Of a stretch of DNA of 64,000 nt, positions 43,793 to 55,701 are shown one piece after another; the stretch's first letter is position 1, and each line of letters begins with the position of its first letter. Source of the DNA: Paramyrothecium sp. XJ0827 (Eukaryota > Ascomycota > Sordariomycetes > Hypocreales > Stachybotryaceae); contig JAJFPB010000001.1 in assembly GCA_020881915.1 (NCBI GenBank), positions 1,550,001 to 1,614,000 of the forward strand. The letters are read 5' to 3'. Both the position numbers and the translations under genes were made by a program. A model generated the notes under the pieces. The model was not told the origin of the DNA. It did no database searches and saw only the letters and a list, made by a program, of their open reading frames with translations.

Positions 43793-45126
43793 TTAAACAT
43801 AAAGAAATGCACCCAAACCCGCGACAAGTAGAGCCGCACCGGTACCTGGGGCCATCTTGACACCTGCACCAGTCGGAACAGGAGTCGGGGCAGGAGTACC
43901 TCCAATAACGCCTCCAGTGGGGGTGGGAGCAACAGTGGCCAACGAGGTAGGAGCCTGGATCTGACCGTCGGGGATCTGGGAGATAGGGACACCCGCAGGA
44001 GCGCTAGGAGCCGGAGATGCTGGTGCTGGAGTCTCAGTCGGTGCCTGGATCTGTCCGTCGGGAATCTGAGACACAGGAGCGCCAGCAGGGGCAGATGGAG
44101 CCTGAATCTGGCCATCAGGGATCTGAGAAATAGGAGCACCGACTGGAGCAGATGGGGCCTGGATCTGGCCGTCAGGAATCTGGGAGACGGGGGCACCAGC
44201 GGGAGCAGAAGGGGCTTGAATCTGGCCATCGGGGATCTGAGACACAGGAGCGCCGGCAGGAGCAGATGGAGCCTGAATCTGGCCATCAGGGATCTGGGAG
44301 ACAGGAGCACCGACTGGAGCAGATGGGGCCTGAATCTGGCCATCAGGGATCTGGGAGACAGGAGCACCGACTGGAGCAGATGGGGCCTGGATCTGCCCAT
44401 CAGGAATCTGGGAAACAGGAGCGCCCGTAGGAGCCTGGACTTGCCCGTCCGAAATCTGAGTAGCAGGCGCTCCAGTAGGGGCTTGGATCTGCCCGTCCGA
44501 AATCTGTGAAGCCGGAGCACCGGTAGGAGCCTGGATCTGTCCATCAGGAATCTGGCTTACGCCGTTACCGCCACTACCGCCGCTGCCGCTGCCGCTGCCG
44601 CTGCCATTGCAAGAAGTTACGCTGATCTTGATAGGCTCGCATTGGTCCGCCCAGTGTCGGTCGTAGAGATTAAAAAATTCTCCAGACAGGCACTGATAGA
44701 AGGTCGTGTTGGGTCCCAAGGCCAACAGACCATCGGAGCATGCCGAGAAGCCCGCAGTGTAAATGGCGCCATCCTGAGGAGGACCGTCAAACTGGAATTG
44801 ATAGTTGGATGCAATGTATCCAGTTCGATCCTGGCCATCTGTGAGGACGCCATCCTTCAGGGTGACGACCAGAGCACCTTCTCCCTCGCAAACAGAGTCT
44901 CTCTGTAGGTCGGTGTTAGCCAAAGCTTTCAACAGTCTTTGTTTGGAAATGTGGAACTAACCTTTGCCTGGTCACCCTTGAGGACACCGATGTAGAACTT
45001 GCCATCGTAAGATGACTCGCAGCCCTCGGGAGCTGAGCCATCTGGGGAAATGTCCTCCTCCACAGCTTGAGGCGCGGCATAAGCCGAGGTAACAGCACCA
45101 AGGGTGGCAGCAGTAGTCCACTTCAT
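43793..45126 (-). CDS. PIR-repeat cell-wall protein with N-terminal four-cysteine domain
   Basis: Two exons, 45126-44962 and 44902-43793, give 424 aa. The signal peptide is MKWTTAATLGAVTSAYA. A compact domain at about 36-153 carries the PIR/Cis3-type motif Cys60-x65-Cys126-x16-Cys143-x9-Cys153 with NYQFQFDGPPQDGAIYTAG and FYQCLSGEFFNLYD, which in yeast Pir proteins is C-terminal. After a Gly/Ser linker come eleven repeats of (V/A/I)(S/T)QI(P/S)DGQ(I/V)QAP, the PIR sequence whose Gln forms an alkali-labile ester with beta-1,3-glucan. The last ~30 residues are Pro/Thr then hydrophobic (AALLVAGLGAFLYV), like a GPI signal. The splice junction creates Lys55-Arg56, a Kex2-type site. It is predicted to be cell-wall bound and probably highly expressed. 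Confidence 0.88.
43949..44557 (-). repeat. PIR tandem repeat array, 11 units
   Basis: Coding tandem repeats of about 48-60 bp within the PIR gene, with near-identical units in the middle (five VSQIPDGQIQAPSAP copies). This suggests recent unit gain or gene conversion. Confidence 0.9.
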
Positions 45127-48100
45127 CTTGGCTTCTTGGTGGTCGACTTCACAACGAAAGTATGAGTCGAGCTAACAAGTGTTTGCAAGGGGCGAGCGAA
45201 GATAGCGAATCTCTTCACTCAAAGTCTGGAACGAATGTCACAGTAAGACAAAAGCGAATGCGTGCGATGACGGGGTTTCTGCCGGCGACGGATATGACAG
45301 AGTACGGATGATCAACTTCGAGAGAGGGGAAACTCGCCGGGACCGAGGGGGGGAAGGAAATCATATATGCACAAAAGCTCCTCGATATCGATCCTCAATG
45401 ACGACGCTCCCTCATCCATACTCCACGCTAATGGGTCCATGCTACCTCACTGGGTCAAAGGCTAGAACCTGCTCTATCCTGACTGGATGCACCGAGACCA
45501 CCGACATTGAGCAGAGCGTGGCTGGGTAAGCTGGATGACATACATTGATGTCAGAGATGCTGCACGTCTAGAGGGGAAGGCCCAGTGCTACCGAACAGGC
45601 GCCGGGGCCTTTGAGCCGTTCCGCGTAGTCGCCAAAGCCAATTCGGGTCCCGTGTGCACTTCCTAAGAGAAGACATTGGACGAAAGTTCCACAATCTTAT
45701 TGGATCAAGCTCGGTAACGGTGCCTGGGCCGTCTTGAAGGAGCTTGCTCGAACTGAAAGATCATGCTACGGGAAACTCTAACACTGGGTGGTGTGGATGC
45801 GGGACCACACCCCAGCCGCACAAATCTGTACGGGCCCAGCAAGATGCAGTTTAATGTCTTCTGCAAGTTAAGACGCTTCCAGACCGGTGATCATCAGGAG
45901 GCAGGAAACACTAAGCATTGCACGTTGTGGTCCATGGTGCGGAGCTTGGTATTCTGGAGAAATTGCAGCCTATTACACACGGTGAGAGTAGAGAGGATTT
46001 CCTGACCGAACTCGTCCCAAAGGAGCTTTGGGGGCTTGCAAGGTATGTGCCAACCGTTCCGCGAACTATAGTATGATCCTGAAGATACTTCTGACGGCTA
46101 GTGGCTGGGAGGAGCTCTCCCCAGCGTTGAGAAGTGTGGATGCTGCATCCCAATCCTGCCAAATGGCGCAGAGCATAGCCGATTGTGCCGATTGTGCCGC
46201 GCGTTCGTGCCCTTTGTCACGTCCTGGAAAGAGTCCATGTTCCAGCTCGATCGCTTATCGGTGCCGTACCGGGAATTTGAGATTCTAACATGACCAGGTA
46301 TTTGCAATTGCTCGAGGTCTCTCAGATCTACCGTGTAGTAGTCTCTACATGTTGAAATGGAGCTAGGCGCTTTCCGCAGTGACAGTATCAAGAGTAAGAT
46401 GGTCTGTGAGAGTTCCCGGCTGGTGAAGTCATGGACACTCCGAACGCGAGGCAAGCTAGACGAAAGGGGAAGCGATAATCACTCGTGCATTCAGTACACC
46501 CAACATCACAGACAATGCCTTACAGGCTGTATTCGGATGAAAACACAGTAGCTACCAGCCGAGCAGCGAAACGCGTGCGGGAACGCCATGGCAAAGTGGT
46601 TGCGTGTTAGTCTTTTTCTCCTGCACATTGTTACTAAATCTGTTCAGGCATGGAGCCGCAATCCGACGGGACTTCAAAGGAACTAACCCCGGTTTTTTCG
46701 TCGCTGATCGACAGGACCAGCCGGAACCAGGATTTAAATGTGGACCGTAAAGGAGGAGATCGCGTGTCCACGGGCAGCAAGCGCGGGACAATTGCCTCCT
46801 GTTATTGCTGATGAATAGCGAATGACAATTATCACACAAGGCAGGGTAAGGTACGTAATCACCGTGCTCATTGACCAGAAAGCCATGTTGTGGGGAAAGG
46901 ATGCGAAGGGATCGGCAGGATGGAGCTCAACAGATGCCGCGTGAGATCGATGTCGGGTGCAGGGCGGGTTGGTTCTTGGCAAAACGTACCCGGCACGACA
47001 CACCGAGGGACCGGTGTATGGATCCCCAGTGGGTCATTGGGCTCTGCACCGGCCGGCCATTGGGGGGCTCGTTTCGTCATCAGCCGTTCACGCAGCGTCA
47101 ATGATAGCCGTCTGCATGTCTCCCCGAGGGATGCCAAACGCTCGATCTGAGATCGACATTCAACAACGCGGAGCAACATGAAACAACCGGTCCAGTGTGG
47201 TGATGTGTGCCATGGCTTTCGAAATGAGCTGTGAGCACATGGTGATGCTCCCAGCCATGTGCTATGCTCGTTGAACGACGTCCACTACGTTGAGTGAGAG
47301 TTGCACCGACCTGTGGCTGGTTTCCAAGGTTCGGCCAGCCCCTTTCTCGGATGTGCACATCCCTAGTTGAACGTTCAGGAAAATACACTTTACACTAGTC
47401 AGGTTCAAAGTCGCTCATGGACAGCTGCGAGTTTGGCACGAACTCCTTAGGTCGGTCGCCTCACGTTTTCTCATGTCATGGCTGCTGCAAGAGGGGCGCT
47501 TCGAAGCATGTTTCGTACGACCAGCCTTTTCGCCATACCGTTGGCTTCCGCCGACCTTACCGAAAGGAGGAACTTCAGGATATATGGGAAACCGTGACGC
47601 TCGCACCCCTTGCAACATACGATCCGGCTTTGATCTTTAAAGTTTTCGAAGTGACCATGTGAATGGATCAGACGACCTCTGAAGGAAGCCTTCTGGTCGG
47701 TCTAGGGTAGCGTTGTAATGGATTGGATTAAGAGCACGCTGCTTCTCCTCTCTTCAGAGCCTCCAATTGACTTTTGCAATGTGGATCGGGTGGCGGCGCC
47801 TTGAAAGCCGGCTCCGTGGTTCGTTTCTCGGATCAGTGTTGTTGCCGAGCTCCGAGGCGCAAACGGCTCAACGTCTCATCTTCAGCATGCACAGCAACAT
47901 TGCCGTTCTCGACGAGCTTGTCGAATGAGAGCAAGTTTACCCCATGTCCGTCTGGGAGTCTGCCGTAGTGATAAACGCCCGTGCGACTTGACCGACTGTA
48001 AGCGAGGCGTCCCTCCAGCTCGCCTTCGCATCTCGTTGTAAGTCCCCACTCTGGCAATTGTTGGTGGCTCAGGTGCTCCTGCTTAACAATGGTGCCCTGA

Positions 48101-49611
48101 TAGAAGGATGGAGGTCTTTGACGGCTATCTCGGCGACTATGCGTAATCTCCTGCCCCCATTCGAACAATCTCTTTATGTAATTCTTAGGACTGGGTGGTT
48201 GTGGTTGTGGCACATGCCGTACAAGGAAAGTGGACGATGCGGCCGACTGCCAAAGCTCCATGGCCGAAGATGGAAGATATCAAAAAAACAATCCAAACAC
48301 GTGCGGTTGCATTTAAACCTCACGAGATGCTCTCTAATCGCATGGGGGTTTTTCTTTGTCCAATGAAGGACTATTGTGTTGCAGCACACGCCTTGCATGC
48401 CCCGATATCCGACGTAGGGTCGCCAAAGCCCCCGGCATAGGCTATGTGTCGAGATGCTACCCTTCTAACAAGCTTGCTACCTTCTCGAAAGAGACGTCTA
48501 TGGCCAATGAGATGCTGATGCCGTGCGAACGGGGGAGTTCTACTTCCCTCCCCGACAAGGAATGGCCCGTCTCGCAATCGGCCCCGCGACCGGGCTGTTA
48601 TCTTAAAGTGCAACCGTGCGTTTCGCCGGGCAAGGATTCCCCAAAGGCGCACGAGATGCCGGACAGGGGTTGTATCCCGGCGCTTACTGCCGTTGGCCAG
48701 AGTCTCCGCAGAGATAGCGGGCTGATTCCGGTGGTCGGTGGCAGTGAGAGTGTCGATTGCTAGATCCGGCAGGTCCCCTAGATCTGGTGCCTCGTGAGCA
48801 ATTTAATGGAAAAGGCTCGATCTGTGGAGGGTTGCGCGAGAAACCAACCGCCAAGACGCCCAGTAGCCATGCTACCGTGTGGTCGGCTAGTCTCAAGGGA
48901 GAAGCTCGACTGTGTCGAACGTGCTGCGAGGCACCGATCGCGTCAAGGCTGCTAAATTTCACGGTAGATGCAATTGTGCTCTCCTGTTGATCGACAACCC
49001 CATCGGCAATGATTTACTAGAGTCGAGCTGTTGAGGCGTTCATCCAGACGTTTCATTTCTAGCCGATCCTCAGTAGCCAGACGTGCGAACGCTCTTGAAA
49101 ACCACAACGTAGTGAAACTCCCCTTGAAGCTTCGTCCTCTCACAACGACAACTTGACGAACAACTCCATCCTCAAAGTGCACTCTGAGTCGTCCGGAGAA
49201 GCTATGGCAAACGCGATGTTGGCTCCCCCCACCCACCTTCCTGTTCCTATGATCATCTCCGTCTGAGGGCTGCAGTCACATTGGCGGTGTTTATCGTCTC
49301 TAGTCACCAGCTTCTGCTTCTGAATCGGCCCTGGCGGTCCTAGGTGTCCACCATGGCCCACCTTCGCCATTGGGAATATTCGGCGGTAAAGGGCATTGTG
49401 CTGCATCGATGTTGTCCTGCTAGGCTCTGGCAGTGTGCTCGAATTAGGAAGCTGAAGAAGCATCGCGAGCTTGCGATGATAATGGACTCATAGCTTTTGG
49501 TTGTGTATAATAAGGACCAAATTCCTCGGCGTCCATCATGGAGAGAAGCTTGTCTTCACAGCTCAAGCCCGGTTCTCCCTTTGGCCACAGTTCCTCTTTG
49601 AAGCAGACAAG
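45127..49611. other. Long gene-free stretch (4.5 kb)
   Basis: The largest gap in the window. Many short frames on both strands show no protein features or conserved-looking exons; the longest, on the minus strand at 47833-48261, looks random. A small direct repeat GATTGTGCC occurs near 46180. It may hold promoters, a non-coding RNA or decayed sequence, none of which I can support. Confidence 0.45.
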
Positions 49612-51644
49612 ATGAAGTCTTTCGCCCTCCTCGGCCTCGCTGGCCTCGCCGCCAACGTCCACGCTCACCCACAGAAGGTCCAGCCCAATGAGGTTCACGT
49701 CGCCAAGCGCGGCGTCGACATCACCCAGTTCCGCCTGCCAGAGCTCTCCGAGTACCAAAACTCGGAAGTCGCCGCGGAGACGGAGGCTGTCAAGATGATG
49801 GCCAAACGCGCCACCTACCTCGAGACTGCCACCGACCTCGTCAAGACCGTTGCCCCTGGCCTCGAGTTCCGCGTCGTCAAGGACCACTACGTCGGCAAGA
49901 ACGGTATTGCCCACGTCAACTTCAAGCAGACCGTCCACGGTCTTGACATTGACAACGCTGACTTCAATGTCAACGTGAGTGCTTCCCAGCTCGACAATAC
50001 CTGTTCTCTCCTAACCAATCAATAGGTCAGCCCTGACGGTAGCATCTTCTCGTACGGCAACAGTTTCTTCTCTGGCAAGGTGCCGGAAGAGAACCCCCTC
50101 AAGAAGCGTGACTTCAGTGACCCCGTTGTTGCTCTGAAGGGCGCTATCAGCTCCCTGGGTCTCTCAGTAGATGCTCAGAAGGCTAGCGCCGAGGCCAAGC
50201 CTGCCAAGGAGCAGTACCGCATCAAGGGTACCAAGGGTGCCGAGAAGGACCCCGAGGCTCGCCTCGTCTACTTCGCCCGTGGAGACGGCAAGCTCGTCCT
50301 CACCTGGCGTGTCGAGACTGATGTCCTCGACAACTGGCTGCTGACCTACGTTGACGCCAACAAGGAGGGCACCATCCACGGTGTCGTCGACTACGTCTCC
50401 GATCTTGCCACCTACCAGGTCTACCCCTGGGGCATTAACGACCCTACCGAGGGCAGCCGTTCCATCCTCACCGACCCCTGGCTGTCGTCCGCCTCCGAGT
50501 TCACCTGGGTCGGCGACGGCACCACCCAGTACACCACGACCCGCGGCAACAACGCCATCTCGCAGGTCAACCCGACCGGCGGCACCGCGTACCTCAACAA
50601 CTACCGCCCTACCAGCGCTGCCCGCGACTTCCAGTACCCGTACTCGCCCGCCACCACCACCCCTACCTCGTACCGCGATGCCTCCATCACGCAGCTCTTC
50701 TACACCTCCAACAAGTTCCACGACGTGCTGTACACCCTTGGCTTCACTGAGGCCGCTGGAAACTTCGAGGTGAACAACAACGGCCAGGGAGGCCGCGGAA
50801 ATGACTTTGTCATCCTCAACGCCCAGGACGGCTCGGGCACGAACAACGCCAACTTCGCCACTCCTGTTGATGGCCAGAACGGCCGCATGAGGATGTACCT
50901 CTGGACCAGGTCCACCCCCCAGCGTGACTGCTCCTTCGAGGCCGGTGTGGTCATCCACGAGTACACCCACGGTCGTAAGTAGACCCGCAGCTCAACGATT
51001 CCTTCCCTCAGAGCACAACAATGCTAACACGATCGATAGTGACCAACCGTCTGACCGGTGGTCCCGCCAACAGTGGCTGTCTCAGCGGCACCGAGTCCGG
51101 TGGTATGGGTGAGGGTTGGTCCGACTTCTACGCGACCGCCATCCGCCTCAAGGCTCGCGACACTCGCGCCACCAACTATGCCATGGGCGCCTGGGTCAAC
51201 AACAACGCTGCCGGCATCCGCGCCTACCCCTACTCCACCAGCCTGACCACCAACCCCCTGACCTACAGGTCTGCCAACGGCCTGACCAGCGTCCACGCCG
51301 TCGGCACCATCTGGGCCACCATCCTGTACGAGGTCATGTGGAACCTCATCGACAGGTACGGCAAGAGTCTCGCCGAGTTCCCCGTCTTCGACAGCAACGG
51401 TGTGCCCAACGATGGAAAGTTCCTCACCCTGCAACTCGTCACAGACGCCCTGGCCCTGCAGCCCTGCAACCCCAACTTCGTCACTGCTCGTGATGCCATC
51501 ATCGACGCTGACCGTGCCCTCACCGGTGGTGCCAACCGCTGCCAGCTGTGGACTGGCTTTGCCAAGCGTGGTCTGGGAGCCAACGCCAGGTACTCCGCCA
51601 GCTCCCGCACTGAAGACTTCACCCTCCCGTCGGGTGCCTGCTAA
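49612..51644 (+). CDS. mep: Fungalysin, extracellular M36 metalloprotease
   Basis: Three exons, 49612-49974, 50026-50974 and 51040-51644, give 638 aa, the usual fungalysin size. Signal peptide [18 protein letters not shown], then a long propeptide (FTP region [20 protein letters not shown], PepSY-like [20 protein letters not shown]). The mature enzyme starts after about residue 245. The zinc site is HEYTH (432-436) with third ligand Glu462 in GMGEGWSD. The second intron falls just after the HEYTHG codons and restores HEYTHG-LTNRLTGG. The C-terminus has the disulfide region [15 protein letters not shown]. It is a secreted protease that digests proteins outside the cell and is often upregulated when nitrogen is limited or in hosts (family knowledge). 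Confidence 0.96.
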
Positions 51645-52042
51645 GGGGCTGTCGAGGGCTTGAGGTAGCGGGGAGATTTCGGGGATACCATTAGCAAGTT
51701 AATTAAGAGCTAGGAAGGGCACGAGTGTTCTAGCATTTAAATTCCTAAGTCATGTTAGCCTGACGTAGAAAATAAGAAAGTCAAATGATCAAAAGGAAAG
51801 CATGTTCTTGTGTTGTGCATTGCAATGTTTGCGAATATACTGGCATGCGAACGCCGTCTTTTGGTTGGTGACAGTCTCGCTCCATTCTCACATACATGGG
51901 TTTTCTCTGGGGAAACAAAGTGGGAAAGGTCTAGGTGATCATTTCTCAGTTCAATATCACGTATTGGCGCTCTGTAAAAGCCGTTTCGAGTTTCGAGTGT
52001 ATATCATGCTTTTGTATTTCTCCAGATGTTCCTCGTATGTAT
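51645..52042. other. Convergent 3' intergenic region
   Basis: 3' flanks of fungalysin (+) and Gpi16 (-). No gene seen. Confidence 0.5.
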
Positions 52043-53843
52043 TCATTTCTTCCCCAGCTTGCTCTTGAGAAAGGCTGCTAGCTGGGCTAGCTTCACCTTC
52101 GCAAGGGGTGGGGGTCCCTCATCAGCACCCACGAATCTCCGAACCAGAATGTTGTACAGTCCTCCAAAGGCTAATGCAATGGCTGTAGAAGTAAAGATGA
52201 TGACATTGTATGGCATGCTGAAATCAGGTGTGGGGAGGTATAAGAGTAGACTCGTTGTGCGTAGGCTCATGACCTTGGGATGAAGCGTCGTGATGACGGC
52301 CGCAGCAACATCAAAGCCGCGGTTTGCGTCTGGTGGGTACTCGGTGTATCGTAGAACAGACTTCTCAAAGTCGTATGTAAGGAAGACAGTGCATTTAGGA
52401 GGGATGCGCACAAGAAGCTCCAGCTGCGTTCCCCTGGCGCGGTCAAGGGCCGGCTTGTAGTAAACCTCCTTGATGATATCGTCAGATGAAGAGTTGACGG
52501 AAGATGAGCTCGAAATGCGCGTAGAGAGCGTGTGAAGATAAATCCGCATGAACCAAGGCAGGGATTCCATGTACACAAACTCAACCTCCTCGTCGCCGGG
52601 GTTGGTGAGAATGGCCTGCACGCCACCGTGCTCCTGGCCATGACCGGTGAAACTACGCTCAGCAAAGAGTACTGGTGTCTCGGACTCCACCAACTCTGTG
52701 GAAGGGGCAGCGTCCGCTTCCGGTTTCCCAAGGACGAGGGTGAAGTCTGCCTCGGGATCAAGCTTATAGCAACGAGACAAGCCTGAATCGTTCTTGCGTT
52801 CGTGCGAACCAGCTGACGAATAAACGGCACGCGAGTTAGGAACCTGCAGACACACTGGCGGCACCTCGGGGTCTGTCAGAGGGCAGGTCCCCTTCATCGG
52901 CCGACCGAATACCTCAGACAATGTCCACTCCTGGCCTTCCAGATGATCGGCTGGGAAGCAAGTGTTGTCGGAGTGGTATGTTTTCGAGGTATCGCATCTC
53001 AACTCTTGTGCTGGCGGAGGTCGAGGGATCGGGTTATCTGTGTTTCACGAATATCAGTCTTCCGCCTATCACATGCGACAAGCCCAACATACCTCTGGGT
53101 CGCTTGGACCGGTTCACATCCAGAACCATGTCCACTGTTTCCTCCAGCTCGAGTACGCACTCGCCGCCAGGGGGGCATACGGGCCGCACGTCGATGGCCA
53201 TGCTTTGGAAGGAGGCATCAAATAGTTTGTGGCCATCCAGCAAGCTGCCAATGCCGGCTTTGCCCTTGCAAGGAAGCATCTTCAGGAACGGTGTAAGATT
53301 CTCGGTACAGACAACCTCGTGCGGTAGCACACCATGCAGAAGTCTGGTGTTGGCGAATGCCTTGTCCGGGTGGTCGCCCTCGGGCTGGAAAGACATGACC
53401 GGCCGGATCGTCCTCGTCTCATCGATGAAGTTGAGACTGGCGCAGAACAAGCCAGAAAGCGCATTCGTCAGGATCAGCCACTTCTCGTCCGCCTCCTCGT
53501 CCGTCTCCGCATCCAGCCACGCCCACAGCTCGACACCGGTGCCGCCCTCCCTGGCACCGTCCCACGGCCGGGTTCCCCAGCGTTCAGCGTCCCACCGTCC
53601 AAGGGTAAATCTGAGATGCAGCTCCCGGGTACCCGCATGCTGCAGGATCTGGCCGAGCGATCGGGGAAATAGTCGGAAGTTTTGGGCCTCGAAGTCGGCG
53701 ATCGAGGTGTTGGCCCGGAAATTGAAGCTGGCAAGGAGGGCTGACAGCGGGAGAGGCCGCAGGCTGAGCTGTTCGTGGTAGTCGGCGGCCCAGGCGGCGA
53801 GGCAGGAAGCCAGCAGGACGAAAAGCGTCGAGAGGTGGTGCAT
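52043..53843 (-). CDS. gpi16: GPI transamidase subunit Gpi16/PIG-T
   Basis: Two exons, 53843-53093 and 53037-52043, give 581 aa. The start gives a signal peptide (MHHLSTLFVLLASCLAAWA) followed by DYHEQLSLRPLPLSALLASF, the conserved Gpi16 start. Further blocks are FPRSLGQILQHAGTRELHL, LTNALSGLFCASLNFID, LPHEVVCTENLTPFLKMLPC and PWFMRIYLHTL. The C-terminus has one transmembrane helix (YNVIIFTSTAIALAFGGLYN) and a short basic cytosolic tail. Gpi16 is a luminal scaffold of the ER complex (with Gpi8, Gaa1, Gpi17, Gab1) that attaches GPI anchors. It is relevant to the GPI-type surface proteins in this window. The 55-bp intron is supported by the join SKRPRDNPIPRPPP. Confidence 0.95.
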
Positions 53844-54410
53844 GATGAGCGAAATCAAGTTGCAAAACACCAATTGTGCTTTGCCCAGATTCGCATCTCA
53901 CCAAGTCTCACCTGAGAATACGATTCAAGTTCGGTTCAGGATGATGTGTCGCCATATGCTGGACGTAATTAGTCAACAGTAAGAGCTGGGCAGGGGTAGA
54001 AACAGCATGCAGAGCCGCTAACACGCAGGGTGCTCGTAAGGCCATGTAGGTACATACAGGAGTATGTGGAGACTGTCCAGTAACTAGACACTGCACCAAC
54101 AAACTGTGCAAATTGGCTGTACAAGTACTTCCTCATCGACAGCTGCTTAGTATCGCATTGTCCTAAGGGAGGCGCCACATCCCACCAGAGAAAGGTACCT
54201 GACCATTTTAGTGTCGTTCAGTCGGACTTCATCTCTGCAGATTTCAAGCCAAACCCGACTTCACTTGCGATTCTTACACCCATACAGACTGCTCTGTCGC
54301 ACCTCACGACCAGGTTTTTCACGCGAATTCGAAACCGCAAGTAAAGCTCGGCCCCGCAACGAGTAGGCTCGAGGCGCTCCAGCAGGCGTGCGCACGACTC
54401 ACCTCGCACC
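53844..54410. other. Divergent promoter region Gpi16 / Luc7
   Basis: A 567-bp spacer shared by two divergent housekeeping genes. No gene or clear TATA box seen. Confidence 0.5.
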
Positions 54411-55291
54411 ATGGCCGCCGAACAGAGGAAGCTGCTCGAGCAGCTCATGGGCGCATCTTCCACCTCGCGCTCCGCTCAACTTTCGCTCACAGACCCCAAA
54501 GTCTGCCGATCCTATCTCGTAGGCACCTGCCCGCACGACCTCTTCACAAACACAAAGCAAGACCTCGGCCCTTGCCCCAAGGTCCACAACGAGGGCCTCA
54601 AGGCCGAGTATGAGGCGCTGCCGGAACGCGAGAGGCAGCGCTACGGCTTCGAGTACGACTATATGCGCGACCTCCAGAAGTACATCGATGAGTGCAACCG
54701 CAGAATAGATGCCGCGCAGAGGAGGTTGGAGAAGACACCTGACGAGATCCGACAAACCAATGTCCTGGTACGTTCTCCCAGGCTTTCCGGGACTTGCATT
54801 GAACTGTCCAAATAGCTAACGAAACTTTACCACAGCTTAAAAGCATATCCGAGTTCACGTCAACAATCAACGACGGTCTCCTAGAAGTCGAGATCCTCGG
54901 TTCCATGTCGGAAGTAGCACGCGCTCAGGACGAGCTCTTCCGCGTCCGACAAGCCACCCAAGCCAAGGCGGAGAGGGAGAAGGAACTCAAAGCCCTTTCA
55001 GACACATCTGGTCCCTCGGGCCACCAGAAGCTGCAGGTCTGCGACGTGTGCGGCGCCTACCTCAGCAGGCTGGACAACGACCGACGACTGGCCGACCATT
55101 TCTACGGCAAGATGCACCTGGGCTATGCGCAGATGCGTAAGACGTACGATGCCTTCCCCAAGGAGATGAAGGGTCGCGCCCGCGCGCCCATGGACGACGA
55201 TGGACAGGGCATGGGAGGACCGAGAGGTCCCAGAGGCCCCGGCGGTTACAGGGGTGGCAGGGGAGGAAGAGGCTATCGCGGCGGATGGTAG
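54411..55291 (+). CDS. luc7: Luc7-family U1 snRNP protein
   Basis: Two exons, 54411-54767 and 54836-55291, give 270 aa. The N-terminus MAAEQRKLLEQLMG and the CCCH finger (KVCRSYLVGTCPHDLF ... LGPCPKVH) are diagnostic of Luc7. A coiled segment follows (YIDECNRRIDAAQRRLEK), and a second C2H2 finger (QVCDVCGAYLSRLDND ... HFYGKMHLGY). The C-terminus is Gly/Arg-rich (RGPGGYRGGRGGRGYRGGW) rather than Ser/Arg-rich as in metazoans. Luc7 is a U1 snRNP component that influences 5' splice-site choice. Confidence 0.95.
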
Positions 55292-55701
55292 CATGACCAT
55301 GCTTTCTCAGAGCAAAACGGTGTTTAGGTTCCTAATGGTGGGCTGGCGTTTGCAACGGCATGCATGCATTGTATAAAAAGGCATGAGACGGGACTAAAGG
55401 TCTTAGATTTGATGTGTTGGTCTGGGGGCAGATACCCTTCCATAACGTTCTCATTTTATGTTAATCTTCATTGCTCGTTCCAGTTGCCTGGGTCTCGTGT
55501 TTCAGCCTCCCCAGCTTGATTGTTTCCTGAGTCAAGATCGTAGCACTCGATGATTCGCGAGTAAGCCTACACGGGACGAAGCTCATATAAATCGAGGCGA
55601 CCAAGTTAATGTGATACGCGTTGGGTGATTATGCTTTTCGAATCCGATTTCATGCTTGAATATTATTGTTTTCTATCTAATGTTGGAGGGCCCCGCATGT
55701 G
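55292..55701. other. Convergent 3' intergenic region
   Basis: 3' flanks of Luc7 (+) and the RGG-protein gene (-). No gene seen. Confidence 0.5.

Noticed and set aside
44152..44509. Plus-strand repetitive open frames across the PIR array
   Set aside because: Shadows of the coding repeats on the minus strand.
47833..48261. 142-codon minus-strand frame in the 4.5 kb gap
   Set aside because: No recognisable features and no neighbouring exons, so I left it as intergenic.
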